Below, one piece after another: positions 22,773-35,442 of a stretch of 64,000 bases of DNA. The stretch spans positions 372,001 to 436,000 of the forward strand of contig NW_019029005.1 of NCBI RefSeq assembly GCF_002105155.1. The letters are read 5' to 3'. Source of the DNA: Lobosporangium transversale (taxonomy: Eukaryota > Mortierellomycota > Mortierellomycetes > Mortierellales > Mortierellaceae). The position numbers were made by a program, and so were the translations under genes. The notes below the pieces were generated by a model that saw only the letters and a program-made list of their open reading frames with translations, was not told the origin of the DNA and did no database searches. The stretch's first letter is position 1. Each line of letters opens with the position of its first letter.

Positions 22773-25261
22773 TTATATGGCCCAGACAGTGTCTGCAACA
22801 GCAGTCCATAAGCTGTCTCGGTTCCATGCATTCTCTGGGGTATAGGCAAGCCGATGAGCCGCAATATGTCTTGCTGGGCTATAATCTAATGGAATCGTGT
22901 CATTGCCAGCATAGATCTCAATAAAAGGAATGGAGCAAAAGCCCTTGTACGGCAAACGCATCAATTTTGGAGGTGGAAGTACTGACAAATCCTCAAAGCT
23001 CTCAATTAGCTCGTCCAATGTTATAATCGATCCACCAGCATACGAAAACATGGACAGAGCCTCAGACACATAGTCACTAGTGTTGTTCCTGCCACTGCCA
23101 TTATCCCCGGTGGTGTTGTTGTTCCTTGGATGATGGTAGCCACCAACCGCTACAGCCTTAACCCCATGTTGACGTACAAGGAGGTCACTAAACATGCCAC
23201 ATGCAGAGCCACATAGGCCACTTGTCAGGATCGTGATATTGGCAGCATTATGCAACCATGGATGTTGTGTTCTTCCTGCCAATGTCTGGTTATTGGTATT
23301 GTTGAGAGGTAAAACGTAGTCTTCGGCCATAAAAAACAGATCTGTGTATTCAGCAACCCGATCATTGATTTTCAAGGACACAGGCTGTCGGAACAAATCG
23401 TCGTTGTGAACTTTTGCTGGGTTGTCCTATTTGCCAATATTTCCGGTTCATAGTAAGTATCTATATCAGCATTTACTAGATCAGCAGCCGCTAGTTTCGA
23501 GACTTCAGCTATAAGTCGGAAGCGAGCCGGGTGAGAGTTTGTTTGTTTGTCCTCAGAGGGGAAAAAAACGTTAACCAGATTTGTCATAGAAGAGATATAG
23601 CCTCCAGTATTGCCTGTAGTATCAATAATGATATGGGTCACGCTTCTCTGTGCCAGCATCTCCAAATATGATTGGATCGCTGAGACCTCTACCTCATCAT
23701 CTTCCCATTCTAGGGAAGATATAGCTAGGATGCCCACATTTGGCCTTGACATTAGTTGGTACACAGCTACGGCATCCCTCCCTGCAATAAAAGTAGCGTT
23801 TTGGAGGTTGATGGAAGACTTTTGATGTACTACTACTGGAAAGCCTTCTTCTCCTTCCCCTCTTTCAATTTCTATCGATCCCTTCTTGAAAACCAGCTTG
23901 TCCTTCCCCGAGTAGAGTCCTTGGAAATAGTCTGCATACTTGCGCTTACTCGTGTGCTTGACTCCATTGATTTTAGACCGGCTTTGCGATACACTTTGTT
24001 GACTGTCCTTAAGGCAAGTGGAGCATCCTCAGAAGTGAGTTGGGATTGAGATGTGGCATAGCAAACGTTTTCCAAGAACGAAGTTGTATCCTTGAACGTT
24101 CCAGGGGTTGGTCCATCAACGACCAGCCATGGGACACGGAACTTCATGTCTTTGGGACCGTTTACATTGTTGTCATTGCTGTCACATCGTAAGTGGTAGA
24201 TCAGATCATCGGTTTCTGGTAGACGATTTCTTGCGGAAAATAGACCCATCATATACATATCCCAATTCTGTGTCTCGGGATCACGGTAAACTTCCCCAAG
24301 TGCTAAATTAAACCGAGCGCCAGGGTCCTTGGATTCTCCCGTATACTTGTCTGCCCAAGCTTGAATATGCGACTGCGCGTCTTGTTCATTGATAGTCAGC
24401 ACTTCACAGTCATGAATATCACTGCCACTCATATCAAATACTCGGATGGACTAGAAGCAGATGACAACAGAGAGGGGATTGTTGAATATGTAAAAAGGAA
24501 ATAAGTAAAGGTATAATGGAAAAGCGGTATTTGTGGAGATTTAAAAAAATAAAAAAATAAAAAAATAAAAAAATAAAAAAATAAAAAAATAAAAAAATAA
24601 AAAAATAAAAAAATAAAAAAATAAAAAAATAAAAAAAAGAGTCTTACCTGCTTGCTGTTCACAACTGGGGCATAGAGTGTAAACGGCTGCATAAATATGA
24701 ACGAGGTATAGCACGTTGCTAAATATGACGAGTGTCCATGGTACGATGGTTAGAAACAGTAGTAGATACCGCTATCATAGAAAAGAATTATACCAATATA
24801 TTTGATGACTTACGCCAGTAGGAAACATGAGCGTCGTTGAGTGATTCTGCTAGCATGATCAGGTCCTCTTGAAAATCAAAATCCGCGAAATATTTTGTTT
24901 GGCGGATCTGTTCAATACGAGCCAAGGCATCAACAGGTTCACTCGAAAAAGGCTGTGTCAAATTAGGCGTCAGAGCAGAATCTCGGAAGATAAAGAAGTC
25001 GTTGAAAAGGGTCTGGAGCGAATCAAGTGTGATGTTGGCGAAATCCGGATTGAATTCGATGGATTTGTAGCAAGCTGCGACATCTCGCCTAGTAATCTCT
25101 GTCGTTTCTAAATGACTGAGGATCGTGCATGGGTCTGTACTTTCAAAAGAAGGAGAAGGAGGAGGAGAAGATATATCGGCGAGGGAGCGAACGGTGAGTG
25201 CAATACAAAGCACCGATACAAGTGCGAGCGCAAACGCGACTGGTTTGTGAGAGTTTGCCAT
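22773..25261 (-). CDS. Secreted S41-family (ClpP/crotonase-fold) peptidase-like protein
   Basis: Predicted extracellular or vacuolar serine-peptidase-like protein of family S41 (C-terminal processing/UstP-like group), common in Mortierella-type fungi. Start ATG at 25261 followed by a signal peptide (ALALVSVLCIALTV core). The N-terminal part is an acidic helical region with ADFDFQEDLIMLAESLNDAH. After two introns (one at about 24650-24440 filled by an A6T repeat) come DIHDCEVLTINEQDAQSHI (PDZ-like ligand segment), VPWLVVDGP, GILAISSLEW, a THIIIDTTGNTGGYISS segment (S41 core strand) and ILTSGLCGSACGMFSDLL, where the Ser is the likely nucleophile. Several Asn-Xaa-Ser/Thr sequons support secretion. 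Frame changes of one base are needed near 23905 and 23420. The C-terminus ends at 22773. Confidence 0.85.
24542..24638. repeat. (AAAAAAT)n microsatellite inside an S41-gene intron
   Basis: About 13 uninterrupted copies of a 7-base A6T unit. On the gene's sense strand this is (ATTTTTT)n in an intron between about 24440 and 24645. Confidence 0.95.
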
Positions 25262-26253
25262 TGGTAGTAGTTTACAAAGAGGATCGGAAATGAGATAGAG
25301 TAAAAAAAGAAAAAATAAAGAGGAATCATTACTTTATTTATACTTCCTGAGCAACTAACGGACTGAGAGAGTCTTCGCCATTAAGTCGTCGACAAATATA
25401 TTTTGAAAAATGTTTTTTTTCTAGATAACGTCTTTTTCTTTGCTGACTTCATTTTAGACTTTTGGGATTACTTTACTGAGCCATCAGTTACTCTTTCTTA
25501 ACGGTTCCACCAAATAAAAGTCGAAAATTTGCCACCGGCCTTTCCCTTTCTAATGGTTTCACAAGCTTCGCCAAATCTTAACTTTTTGCAATGCACCTCC
25601 TGTTTCGAAACTTTCAATGTTACAATTTAAAACAATTTCCCGGTAGGATTTCTATCACTGTGCTTCTTCTTTTTTGAAGCGTCATTCTTTTGAAGTTTCA
25701 GCCATTACAAATACTTTCCTTATGAATGAAGCTTTGATGTCATATCATGGAGCTACGTGTTTCTATATTAGACTCGATATCGATAGCCAATCTTAACCAG
25801 CTTCAAGTAATAGTACCGTGCTGAAAAACCCCTCTTATCCAAATCCGAGCTCCAAAATAGAGACTTACGGCCTTATGTGATGGTTTGCAAGGGCACGATT
25901 AAGGGGCCCTGGCTCCATGGTCGCGCCCGTATCTTGGATATTGTGATCTGACGTGTCAAACTAACTGGATAAAAAATAAAAAATAAAATAAAAATAAAAA
26001 AAAAAAAAAAAAAAGCTGTAAAGATAGATATGTCGTCCTGAGGATCCTAACTGAGAGACAGGCTGTAGTTACTTTGAATTATCACTAGAAATAAAGATGT
26101 GCATCTATTAAGCTCAAAAAAAGACGCGACGCTATCAAAGTTCTTCGCAACTGTCTTGGAAGTACGTTTTGATATGTTGCTTAAATTATAATATTGTTTA
26201 TTTTATTTTATTTTTGTAGTCTACTTATTGCTTTCTATCAAAAAGTACACCTA
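25262..26253. other. Intergenic: S41 promoter and kelch-1 3' flank
   Basis: About 1 kb without an open frame of note; a 25-base A-rich run lies at 25980-26014. It should contain the S41-gene promoter. Confidence 0.5.
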
Positions 26254-27397
26254 CTAAGAGTTAGATATGATGGTTACGTCGGATGCAGCGTTGGATGGAC
26301 TCGGACTAGAAGATCCTTGAGACGATAAGAAATATGAACTAGGTGATCTTTGAGTTGCATGCATTTCATTAGTAGGGAAGTCATTCCATTGGCTACTGTA
26401 TTGATTGTTTGGGCTATAATGGCTGTATTGAGAGTTTGGTTGAAAGATGACTGGGCTTGCTATAGCGGCTGTGGGAATAAACACATTTGGGACGTAGCTT
26501 ACTGTTGCTGCTGTTGTAAGAGCAGGTCCAGAGACGGCAACCCCATCGGTGGTAGTAGCGTATATGGCTGATTGATGATGGTATCCGGGCGTGGTGGCTC
26601 CGACACTGTAGTAATGCGGGGATAAGGGGGTATTGTTGTTGCGTCATGTCTGACGGGAATAGGACTGTGCTGATTATTTAAAGTATGTACATGTACAGGT
26701 GTATAGTCGTGTACAAGACCCATAGCCACAGCGTCTTGAGGGTGACGCTCAACGATATGACTATTTTGAACTACCGCATGAGGATTTCGGCCGTAGGCAT
26801 GGGGTGGGGTCTGCTGATTCGGGTTTGTGCTCATGTCTGGTTTTTCACTTCCGCTTGCAAAGGCTTGAGCTCCATCTTTTGATTGTTCCTGCTGAGTCTT
26901 TAAGTCATGCAGTTGTCGATCGGATTTCCTCTTCATGTAGAGATAGACGATGCCCGCTAGAGCTACTACGAACAATGCACCAAATGTGCCTCCAAGGATG
27001 ACAACCATATTTACAGACCCTGATTGTGAAGGCAATACGGGCAGGAAGGGCTCTGCGGGGGACGACTTGGGCTGCCTCGGGGAAGGATGAGATGCATTTA
27101 CATAGTAGTCTGGTGGAGAATAGGACTTTGTCCACTGACGCTTAGTTAAGTCAAAGATCATCGGTGTGGCAGATACGGTATTGAGGCCATCGTAGCCGCC
27201 CCATGAGATAAATTGGTTGCCAATGATGATGCAGGCCGTATAGAGCCTTGGTGTCGGTGCAGACTTCTCCTGAGACCATATGGATGAAGTAACGTTCAAG
27301 ACGTACAGTGTACTCGTAAAGTTGGTAGGAGGGGTTGCAGTCATATTAGCTGGTATTCTACCTCCAAATATTACGACGATACGTCCATCTTCGCCTG

Positions 27398-27430
<33 letters not shown>

Positions 27431-28351
27431 TCATCAGAGTTTTGATTATATAAAAGGTAAAGACATGACACGTTATAGCTGCAGATACTTACTAGAGGCC
27501 ATGCAATGATCTGCTCTAGGCGTGGGAAGATCACCTTTCGTGTCCTAATCAAAGAAAATAAACGTGGCAAGATTAGATAAGATATTGAACTTGAGTGAAT
27601 AAGCAGACCGTTTGCAGATTGCTCAACTCACTTACAAAAGTAAGCCATCTACCCTCGTTTGTAGCCGTGCCTAAAGAGTACTCCGTGATGTATGCTTGTG
27701 GTTCCCATTTTACCTCTACTGTGAGTCCACCCAAATACATGATGGAGTTTCTATAAGCATTGTATACAGCACCTGAGAAGAACCGTGAAGTGAGAACATC
27801 AGGTGGGATAGGGGTATAGACGAACGCTTGGTTGCGAGGTGGTAGGTATAGAAGTTATTAGGTCCAGCAATGTAGACAGTGCCTGATTGAGGATCCAAGA
27901 CTGGGCGAATCGCTTGCATGGGTTCTATTCTGTCTGTGGCCATGACAGAGCGTTCCCACTTGTCTTGCTGGATATCATATGTATTAACTAGGAGCTCTTT
28001 GCTGGCATCCATAAAGAAAGTCGTCAAAGTCCGGTTGTCAGGGCTCCCTACGCCATTGTACAGATTATGGGAAGGGCCAGAAGAAAGAGGCTTCCAATGT
28101 GGCGTGTGAGCGTCCCAGGATACAGCCAGGTCTAGAGCAAATAGTTGGCCTATGGTCGGATCATCGTTATTGCCAGCCACGTGTTTACCTCCTTGAACAT
28201 AAAGATACTGCCCCGCACGCATGAAAGCCATCTCCTGGACAGGGGCTGGCACTTGTGCGTGCGAAAGAGCTGTTAAGGCATTAAAGAAAAGAATGACAGC
28301 AATAGGTGAGAATAAGAGTTGCATGGCAGTGTTTTTTCGTGAGGTTTGCAT
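26254..28351 (-). CDS. Kelch-repeat single-pass membrane protein 1
   Basis: Predicted type-I surface protein: signal peptide, extracellular kelch beta-propeller, one transmembrane helix, cytoplasmic tail. Start at 28351 with a hydrophobic signal (FSPIAVILFFNALTALSHAQ). Kelch-like blades include GQYLYVQGGKHV, GTVYIAGPNNFYTYHL, IMYLGGLTVE, RIVVIFGGRI with STLYVLNVTSSIWS, and NQFISWGGYDGLNTVS with MIFDLTKRQW. The membrane helix (about 27010-26935) is MVVILGGTFGALFVVALAGI followed by basic KRKS stop-transfer residues. The tail is rich in Gln, Pro and His and continues to 26254 (SQYSHYSPNNQYS). Exons end near 27640 and 27490; the intron before 27396 has a 28-T run directly abutting CAG. One-base frame changes are needed near 27830 and 26500. 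Ligand unknown; the arrangement is frequent in Mortierella-type fungi. Confidence 0.85.
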
Positions 28352-29894
28352 GATTGTTTATCCTGCTTGTTTCTTGTGTGGGATTTTCAATGTTTTAGTT
28401 TGACAGGAACTGTGTTAAATCGCCCAAACTAATGCTGGCATGCAATGCAGGTGGAGAGAATGAATGAGAAGGTGAGATTCAAGAAGAATGGTGAAGGAGA
28501 GGAACAAGCAAAAAATAAAAAAATAAAAAAAGTAGTAGCAAACAATCAAACAAAGAAATAAACACCATGCATGTGCATAGAAAAACACATAATTGATGTC
28601 TACTCGCAAATGACTGATCAAAGACAATCAGGCACACATGAATCCGTTATCTTTCTAAGGGATTGAACTTTACATTGGACGCCGTCTGAAGAAAGGGTGA
28701 GCAATCTAATGAGCATACTTTCTTCCTCCCTTGCATTTCTCTTCGGAGCAGGAATTTGCCTACATGCCTCATTTCATTGGGCATCTGGAAGTTTAAAGCA
28801 TGTTTGCAACAACCATCCAGGCACAACTCGCATGTGGTGATGTATTTAGAATGGATAAATCAAACTCTTTGTTGCACAACGTACGATTTGTATACATGTT
28901 ATATATATAATTGTTTTTTATATTCTACAGTGAGCACCGAAAGGAGTCATATTCAAGGCACAAGATGAACGGCAATTCTAGGCAACGCGTTGTAGCCTAG
29001 TGAAAATATCAAAAAAAAAAAAAAAAAAAGACATGGCACAGCAATGGAGCAACATGAAATGTCTGGGTTCATTTGCACATTCAAAAAAAGGATTTCTTTT
29101 TTTTTTTTTTATAGGATGCAAGCACAAATAATAAACAGTTCATGATTGGAAGATTATGTTTGTACTGTTTATGCTGTTTATGCTGCTTATGCCATTGACA
29201 TGAATATGTCAACGCACTAGATAACGATTTTTTTTTTTTTTCCAGAAAAAAGTGACGCAAAGCCCGGTCAATGTCAACACATGCTTGCCCACATCATAGC
29301 CAACTTCCATCACCTTCTGGTACGATTGAAGACAAACCCTTTAATTAAAATAAGTAGGAAAGGCAACTGAGGGAGCTTTTTTATAAATATCACCATCTTA
29401 TGTCTGTGTCTGTTTTAAAGTTGCATGGTCCTGCCTTGTGCTAGTATCTTTTTTTGCCGAGAGTTTCATGGTGGCACTTTCGAAGTCGAGCTCGAAATAA
29501 CACCAGGGTGTCTCCTCTTTTCATCCAAACTGTTCAGTTATTTGTTCCTTCTTCCTCTCCTCTCCTCCCTAAACCCTTGATGTCTTTTGGCTGTTGTTGC
29601 TTACATATTTGAGCTCATTCTCCCATCATACCACTTTAACTACCCTCCTTCTCTCTCTCTCGATTTACATTTGGCTATTGTTTTCGTTTTCCCACTCTTT
29701 TCTCCTGCTTTCTTTCCTATTCTTGTACACTATCCTCTCTTCTTCCCTCTTCCCTTATAACCCAAACGAAAATCCCTATACCTCCACTGTTCATTATTAT
29801 TATTTTAACGCTCAGCCTGCTCTTGTCAATTCTGTCAGACGCAATCGTCCGACATTATACCTTTCTGGTATTTTAGACACTTTGCCTGACAACC
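28352..29894. other. Divergent intergenic region (kelch-1 / CSC1 promoters)
   Basis: The kelch-1 gene reads left from 28351 and the CSC1-like channel reads right from 29895, so both promoters share this 1.5 kb. Immediately upstream of 29895 is a long CT-rich stretch (29520-29770), typical of fungal core promoters. A/T runs occur at 29011-29028, 29099-29112 and 29228-29242. No coding potential seen. Confidence 0.55.
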
Positions 29895-31575
29895 ATGACC
29901 GATGTTTCAACTCGCTATTACGACTCTACTTTCAATGGCTTGATGGCCCAGATCGGCCTCAGCGTTGGCGTTAGCGTCGTTTGTCTTGCTTGCTTTGAAT
30001 ACAATCGTCGGAAAAAGACGCTCGACTATCTCTACTCACCTCGATGTCGTCTAAGTGTGTAAGCTATCCTTTTTGCGCTATTTTTTTTTTTTTCTTCTTC
30101 TATTTCTGTATTGTTTATCACTCCTATAACATTTAATCGCCAATCACACTTGTTTAGTGATCCATCTCCGCCAGTATCACGCAAACTTCTAGGTTGGATT
30201 ATACCGACAGTCAAGTTGAAGGAAGATTCTATATTAACAATGTTGGTCTGGACGCAGTCATGTATTTACGCTTCTTGCGGATGTGTTTTCATTTTTGTGT
30301 CTTCAATGGCATCGTTGCCGGCGGGATCTTACTCCCAATTCACTATTTTGCTGGTGGAACTCTAACAGAAGTCGCTCGGATGAGCATCACAAACGTGCCC
30401 CGGGACACTAACTTGTTTTGGGGCGCATGTCTTTTTGACGTACGTTATCAGTCTCAGCTGGATGTTTTTATTGTTCAAAAATTACTGGCAGTGGATGGAC
30501 CTTCGGCGGGAATACACATTACAACGAATTCGACATGGTGAGATTGCAGAACGGTCCATCTTTATTAGTCGGTTGCCTTCCAACCTTCGATCCGATGCAG
30601 CACTTAAGCAATATTTTGAGTCTCTTAAGATGGGACCCGTCGAATCTGCAACAGTTGTCAAGGATTGTGGTCGCCTCTCTCAAAAACTGGATCGGAGGGA
30701 CAGTGCACTCAACAGACTGGAAAAGGCGCATATTGATCTTGCTCGCTCTGTACTTGAAAATGTCAAATCAGGACATTTTCCCGAAGAAGCAGCAACAGTA
30801 ATAGTATCTGACAAATCTCATGCTACTTCATCTTCAACCACAGTGGATTACGCAACCCTGCAGCAACTTGTGCAAGATCTATACAAAGACAGGAAACACT
30901 ACAATAAAGTGCGAAAGTCGATTTCTGCGATAGAGCGTGCTCTGGCAACTAGGGGCAATAAGGACACCAGTATGGTTGCTGCAGACATAAACCAACCAAC
31001 TACTGCTAAACAAATACTTGAGACGACAGCCACCTCTGAGACAGTCGTAGCGCGTCATGACTTGGATACAATTGACATTGTAGTTCATCAGGAACCTGAA
31101 TCCATTGCGCCTTTCCGGACAGGACTGCAGGAACCAGAAACTAGTACCGTCATTACTACTGGTCGCTATAATGACCCTGGCAAAAACAGTATATGGCATA
31201 TTCTAGCATCCTTGCGTCGTCAAGATTTGGATGCCTTCCAACCGACCCGGACAGAGAAGCGCTTCAAGAGCGGGGAACGTGTGGACTCAATTGACTACTT
31301 TTTGAAGAAGTTTAACCGTCTGGATAGAAAAATCGAGGAGCTTCGGGATGGTTCTTTGAGATACAAATCAACTTCATTTGGTTTTGTCACGTTTAAGCAT
31401 CATCTATCCGCACAGCTGTGTGCGCAAACAAAATCGATTCGAGGCCTCAGGGGCTGAGTGTGCGCCTGGCAATGGAACCTAGGGATGTACTATGGAGTAA
31501 CCTAACTGTTAGCTTCCGAAATCGTTTTACCCGCACAGTGGCTGTCAACTTGAGCTCATGGTGAGTACTTCAGAT

Positions 31576-31608
<33 letters not shown>

Positions 31609-34600
31609 CATGTCTATGTCTGAATTCATTTAAAAGCGAAGAAGCTTTGTCAACTGACCACGCTGTTGCTTTTATGGCTTAGGGCTTTAATCATATTCTG
31701 GATTTTCCCTACATCATCTTTTCTGCTATTGATGTCATTGACTCAACTTTCGCAACGATTCAAATTCCTGGAGCCTATCCTTGAGGCCTCACCCTTGATA
31801 CAGTCCCTCATACAGAACGTCCTCCCAATCATCTTTGTCACCATTTTCCTTGCTCTTGCACCAGTTATCATCCTAGGTAATAAGGATAACAATGATGTGG
31901 AATAGAGCTCAGAGTCCAATGAGATGGATAGATAGCTACAATAGATATTAACTCGACCCATTTTTTTACCTTCATGACTTCCATCCTTCCTCGTTTTATT
32001 GATTTATTAATTTTTTTAGCCATATCCAAGCAAGAACTTCCCGTATCCCATTCAGAACTGGAGGGCAAAGTCTTACAGCGCTATTACCATTTCTTGATCT
32101 TCAATGTCCTTTTTGTGTTTATGATCGGGAGCGCGGTTGTCAAATCTATCATCAGTATCCTTCAGGAACCAACCAACATTTTTAAATTGTTAGCCGATCT
32201 CTTGCCTTCCGGATCAACAATTTTTCGTATTCTACATCATCTTCAATACTTGTACTCATTTTCTAGAGCTACTTCAAGTGTGGGCGCAGCTTGTGATCCA
32301 TATCTTTGTTACCGCAAAGAGACTAACAGGAACACCTCGATCCCTTCAGAGAGCCATCACCCCTTGGTGCTTTCAGTACTACTACTATTACCACAAAATA
32401 TCCTCGCCTTTGTAATCACACTCATATATTCGATTATTAGTCCACTGATCCTTTTGGCTGCCGTGTTCTTCTTTGGATTTGCACTCCTCATCTTCAAGTA
32501 TCAGCTTGCCTATTGCTATATTCGTCGATATGAAAACAGTGGGCGTTATTTCAGACACGTCTTCCAGTACACATCGGATGGTCTGATCATTTTCAACGTC
32601 ACCATGATCGGTGTTTTGTGGTTGAATGAGGCTGTGGTCGGTGGATTCCTCATTGTGGTCTTGCTCGGATTCACAATTTACTTCAAGATTGTTTGTGCAG
32701 ATTTATTCAGACAAGGACAAAATACTTGCCGTTGGATACAGGACTTCGGAACTTTGGGCCTGAACCAGATCCTACGGGTCCGGATACAGAACTAAGATCG
32801 AATATATTATCTACTTCTGTCGGGTCCACCTCAACAAGGTCCTGCGCTAGCAGCGCTGCTTCCACTTCCGGAAGAGGGGGGTTGAGAAAGCGTCATATTG
32901 GCGAAAACGCGCAGACTGCAGCTACTTCTGTCGCGTCATTGGGCAATTTGACATCAGAGGGGTTGGCAGACTTAGGCAGTAGCGATCCTGTTGGGAGCAG
33001 TTCTGGTAGCGGTGGTTCTGGTAGTAGCAATCTGGGTTTGAGCCAACCAAAGACATTTTCTCGATTACGTCCAGCTGCGGGTCAATCGGATCGATATGAA
33101 AACTGATGCACCGCGATTCGAATGATGATATTTTGGATGAGAGCCACCTGGAAGATATCGTAGATGAGCCTGCAAAAAGGAAAAGGAAACTATAGCGATA
33201 TCACGGGATACAAGCAAAGAGGGCAGAGATGATATTATTGATAAGGGTGATGATGATATATGCAGATGCAAGGCCTCAGTTAAATATGGATGACGATTTC
33301 TGTGATTATGATAACCATAGTGGAACTTTTGCTACTGGATACGAAGCAACAGCAACAGCCATTGAACTTACTAATGGCGGCTCAGGGCCCTCGGCTGAGG
33401 TGGCAACATCTAGACGAAACAAGAGAGCGACGTATGGCGATGGGTTTTTGGCCGACAATAACTATTTCTCCAAGACTGTTGGGCCGTCTCATTTCTTACA
33501 GGCCTGTACCGATCCAGCAGCTCACTTTGACCATTCTCCGTCCAAAATCATATATCAGGATCAGACATCAGAGTTTGAGACCTATATTCATCCAGCGCTG
33601 TTCAAGCCCTTGAACCGTAAGATGTGGTTACCTAGAAACCCGTTGTATGAGCATTGGGATCTGGATGACACGATGGAAATTGATTTTGCGCTCAACAGTT
33701 CAGCTACAGAGGGTAAACTCAAGCTTCGTGTGTATGAAGTTGATGGCATTGGTATTGCTCAAAGTCCTCGGTTTGATCTTCGTGTACTTTGTCATGACAC
33801 ATACGGACCCAACACAGGGGATTTGTCGGCTCCAACATCAGCCGTGGCGCCTTTAACATCTGCCTCTAATTGGGAAGGATGTCTAGGAAGCCCTTCAAAT
33901 CTCGAAGCCGCTCAGAACTCTGCTCTGCAGAAATCCGTTGCCTCAATCGAGGGAGATGCAATGCCAGAGGAATATGTTGAGGACCAGAACTATGGATGCA
34001 ACAAATATCATTCAATCGCAATACATTTCCTCCTCGCCGCAGACTTCCTCTCCATGCAGTCAACCTATATCGCTAATTGAGCACTCCAGTTATGTCGCCT
34101 CTATCGGTTCACAAGGCTTTACAGCAATCTCTAGATCAAGACGCATCTTCTCTTGCTAGCTTCCGTCCTCGTCGACGCATGACGATCCCAGTGGGACAAG
34201 CATCTGATAGTAGCAATGTCAGCCGGAAAGATGCCCTCACGCCGCTATCATCATCTGGAGTAGTGACAAGGCCTCGCGCTAGGACCCCTTTGCGCTCTTG
34301 TTCCCATGGCCCTTCCATAATTGAACAAAGTACTGATCAGGACCTAGCCAATAGTAATTCTTTGACATTCCACTTCCCGGGCGTCCGCTGCCTCCAGCAG
34401 CACCATTAATGCGTCGTCGCAGCACATTCTTTCCAGCCCAAAATCATTCAGGTTCTGGAGCTGGTACAGTTTCTGGAAGCTCAATTCACATCACACAACC
34501 TAAAAATGCGCGAGGCTTTTTGAATATGATTTTCGGTGGATTGAACCATGATGACGACAACGATGATGATGATGGCGATGGAAGGCCTACAGGAACAGAT

Positions 34601-34984
34601 AAGCCCCAGTTTGGATATGAGACAGGCGGTGCGTGGGTCAGTCGACGCCATAACCATACTGAAGAAGATGATACCGATGATGATGAAGATGAGGATGTAC
34701 CGAAAGCGTTGGGGAGTTCAAGTGCGAATGCAGCTGTAAGCGGTACTGGTGATGGAGATGGTAATAGCAAAGATGGTAGCGGTGGCGCTATTGAAACTGG
34801 ACCGGATCCCTTAGGACTAGAGGAATCCCAAAAGACGCCTTCACCTGCCGCGAACCTTGATCTGACAGAAACATTACCTGTCCCCAAGGTTAGGGACATA
34901 TCCAGGAGACGCTCCGAGGGTATTATGAAGCGGACCATGAGTTTTTGGCGCGACTCGGACAAGCCCGATAGATCTGGAGTATAA
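29895..34984 (+). CDS. CSC1/TMEM63-family stress-gated cation channel with long C-terminal tail
   Basis: Multi-pass plasma-membrane channel (OSCA/TMEM63/CSC1 family) opened by osmotic or mechanical stress. The ATG at 29895 starts the N-terminal membrane domain (GLMAQIGLSVGVSVVCLACF), an exon from about 30160 has LLGWIIPTVKLKEDS and AVMYLRFLRMCFHF, and SITNVPRDTN leads into TYVISLSWMFLLFKNYW. The cytosolic PHM7-type domain follows: MDLRREYTLQRI, AERSIFISRLPSNLRSDAAL (RRM-like), SFGFVTFKHH and GLSVRLAMEPRDVLWSNLTV. The seven-helix core includes ALIIFWIFPTSSFLLLMSL, VLPIIFVTIFLALAPVIIL and YRYYHFLIF-type helices to about 32690. The tail has TYIHPALFKPL, MWLPRNPLYEHWDLDD, then about 450 low-complexity residues with Asp-rich runs ending at 34984. 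Frame changes occur near 30232, 30420 (GGGG for GGG), 31436, 32710, 33100, 34030 and 34400. Confidence 0.9.
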
Positions 34985-35442
34985 TATATTCTTACTATCT
35001 TACTATCTTGCTATCTTAGTACCTTGCTATCCCCTAACATATTATATAATACTTATAATAATAACGATGTCCTCATCGAACAAATGAGTGCACATTCGAC
35101 AAAATTCCCTACAATCCTATATAAAAACTCACAGGAACCATTTGCTTGTGAGCAGTTAGCAAATGATCCCTTCTTTTTGGAGCCGCCTCCCCAATAACTC
35201 GATGAGTGGGTGGAAGAACTTTAGGGCAAGGGAGGTTGAGCCATGACAGGGTCATACTCGTGTTAATATGAACAAATTTGTTTATTATGCCCATTATATG
35301 GTTACAAGAATGAAAATATGTTGACTAACAGAAAAAAAGCTTAAAGAGGCAGCCAAAAGCCTTTTTTTTTTTTTTTTTTTACGGATGAATGGAATGATTG
35401 AATAAATGAATGATGATGATAATAAAATGATATTAAATACAA
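34985..35442. other. Convergent 3' flank between CSC1-like and kelch-2 genes
   Basis: Two genes end face to face here. A short CTATCTTA repeat lies at 34995-35035 and a T-run at 35362-35380. No ORF supported. Confidence 0.55.

Noticed and set aside
24542-24638. Regular repeats considered as a CRISPR-like array
   Set aside because: Units are contiguous 7-mers with no spacers, in a eukaryotic intron.
30420-30440. Programmed ribosomal frameshift in the CSC1-like gene
   Set aside because: The break is a GGGG/GGG difference with no slippery heptamer or downstream structure seen, and similar breaks occur in many unrelated genes here.
34486-34962. 158-codon minus-strand ORF
   Set aside because: It is the antisense shadow of the Asp/Gly-rich tail of the CSC1-like gene.
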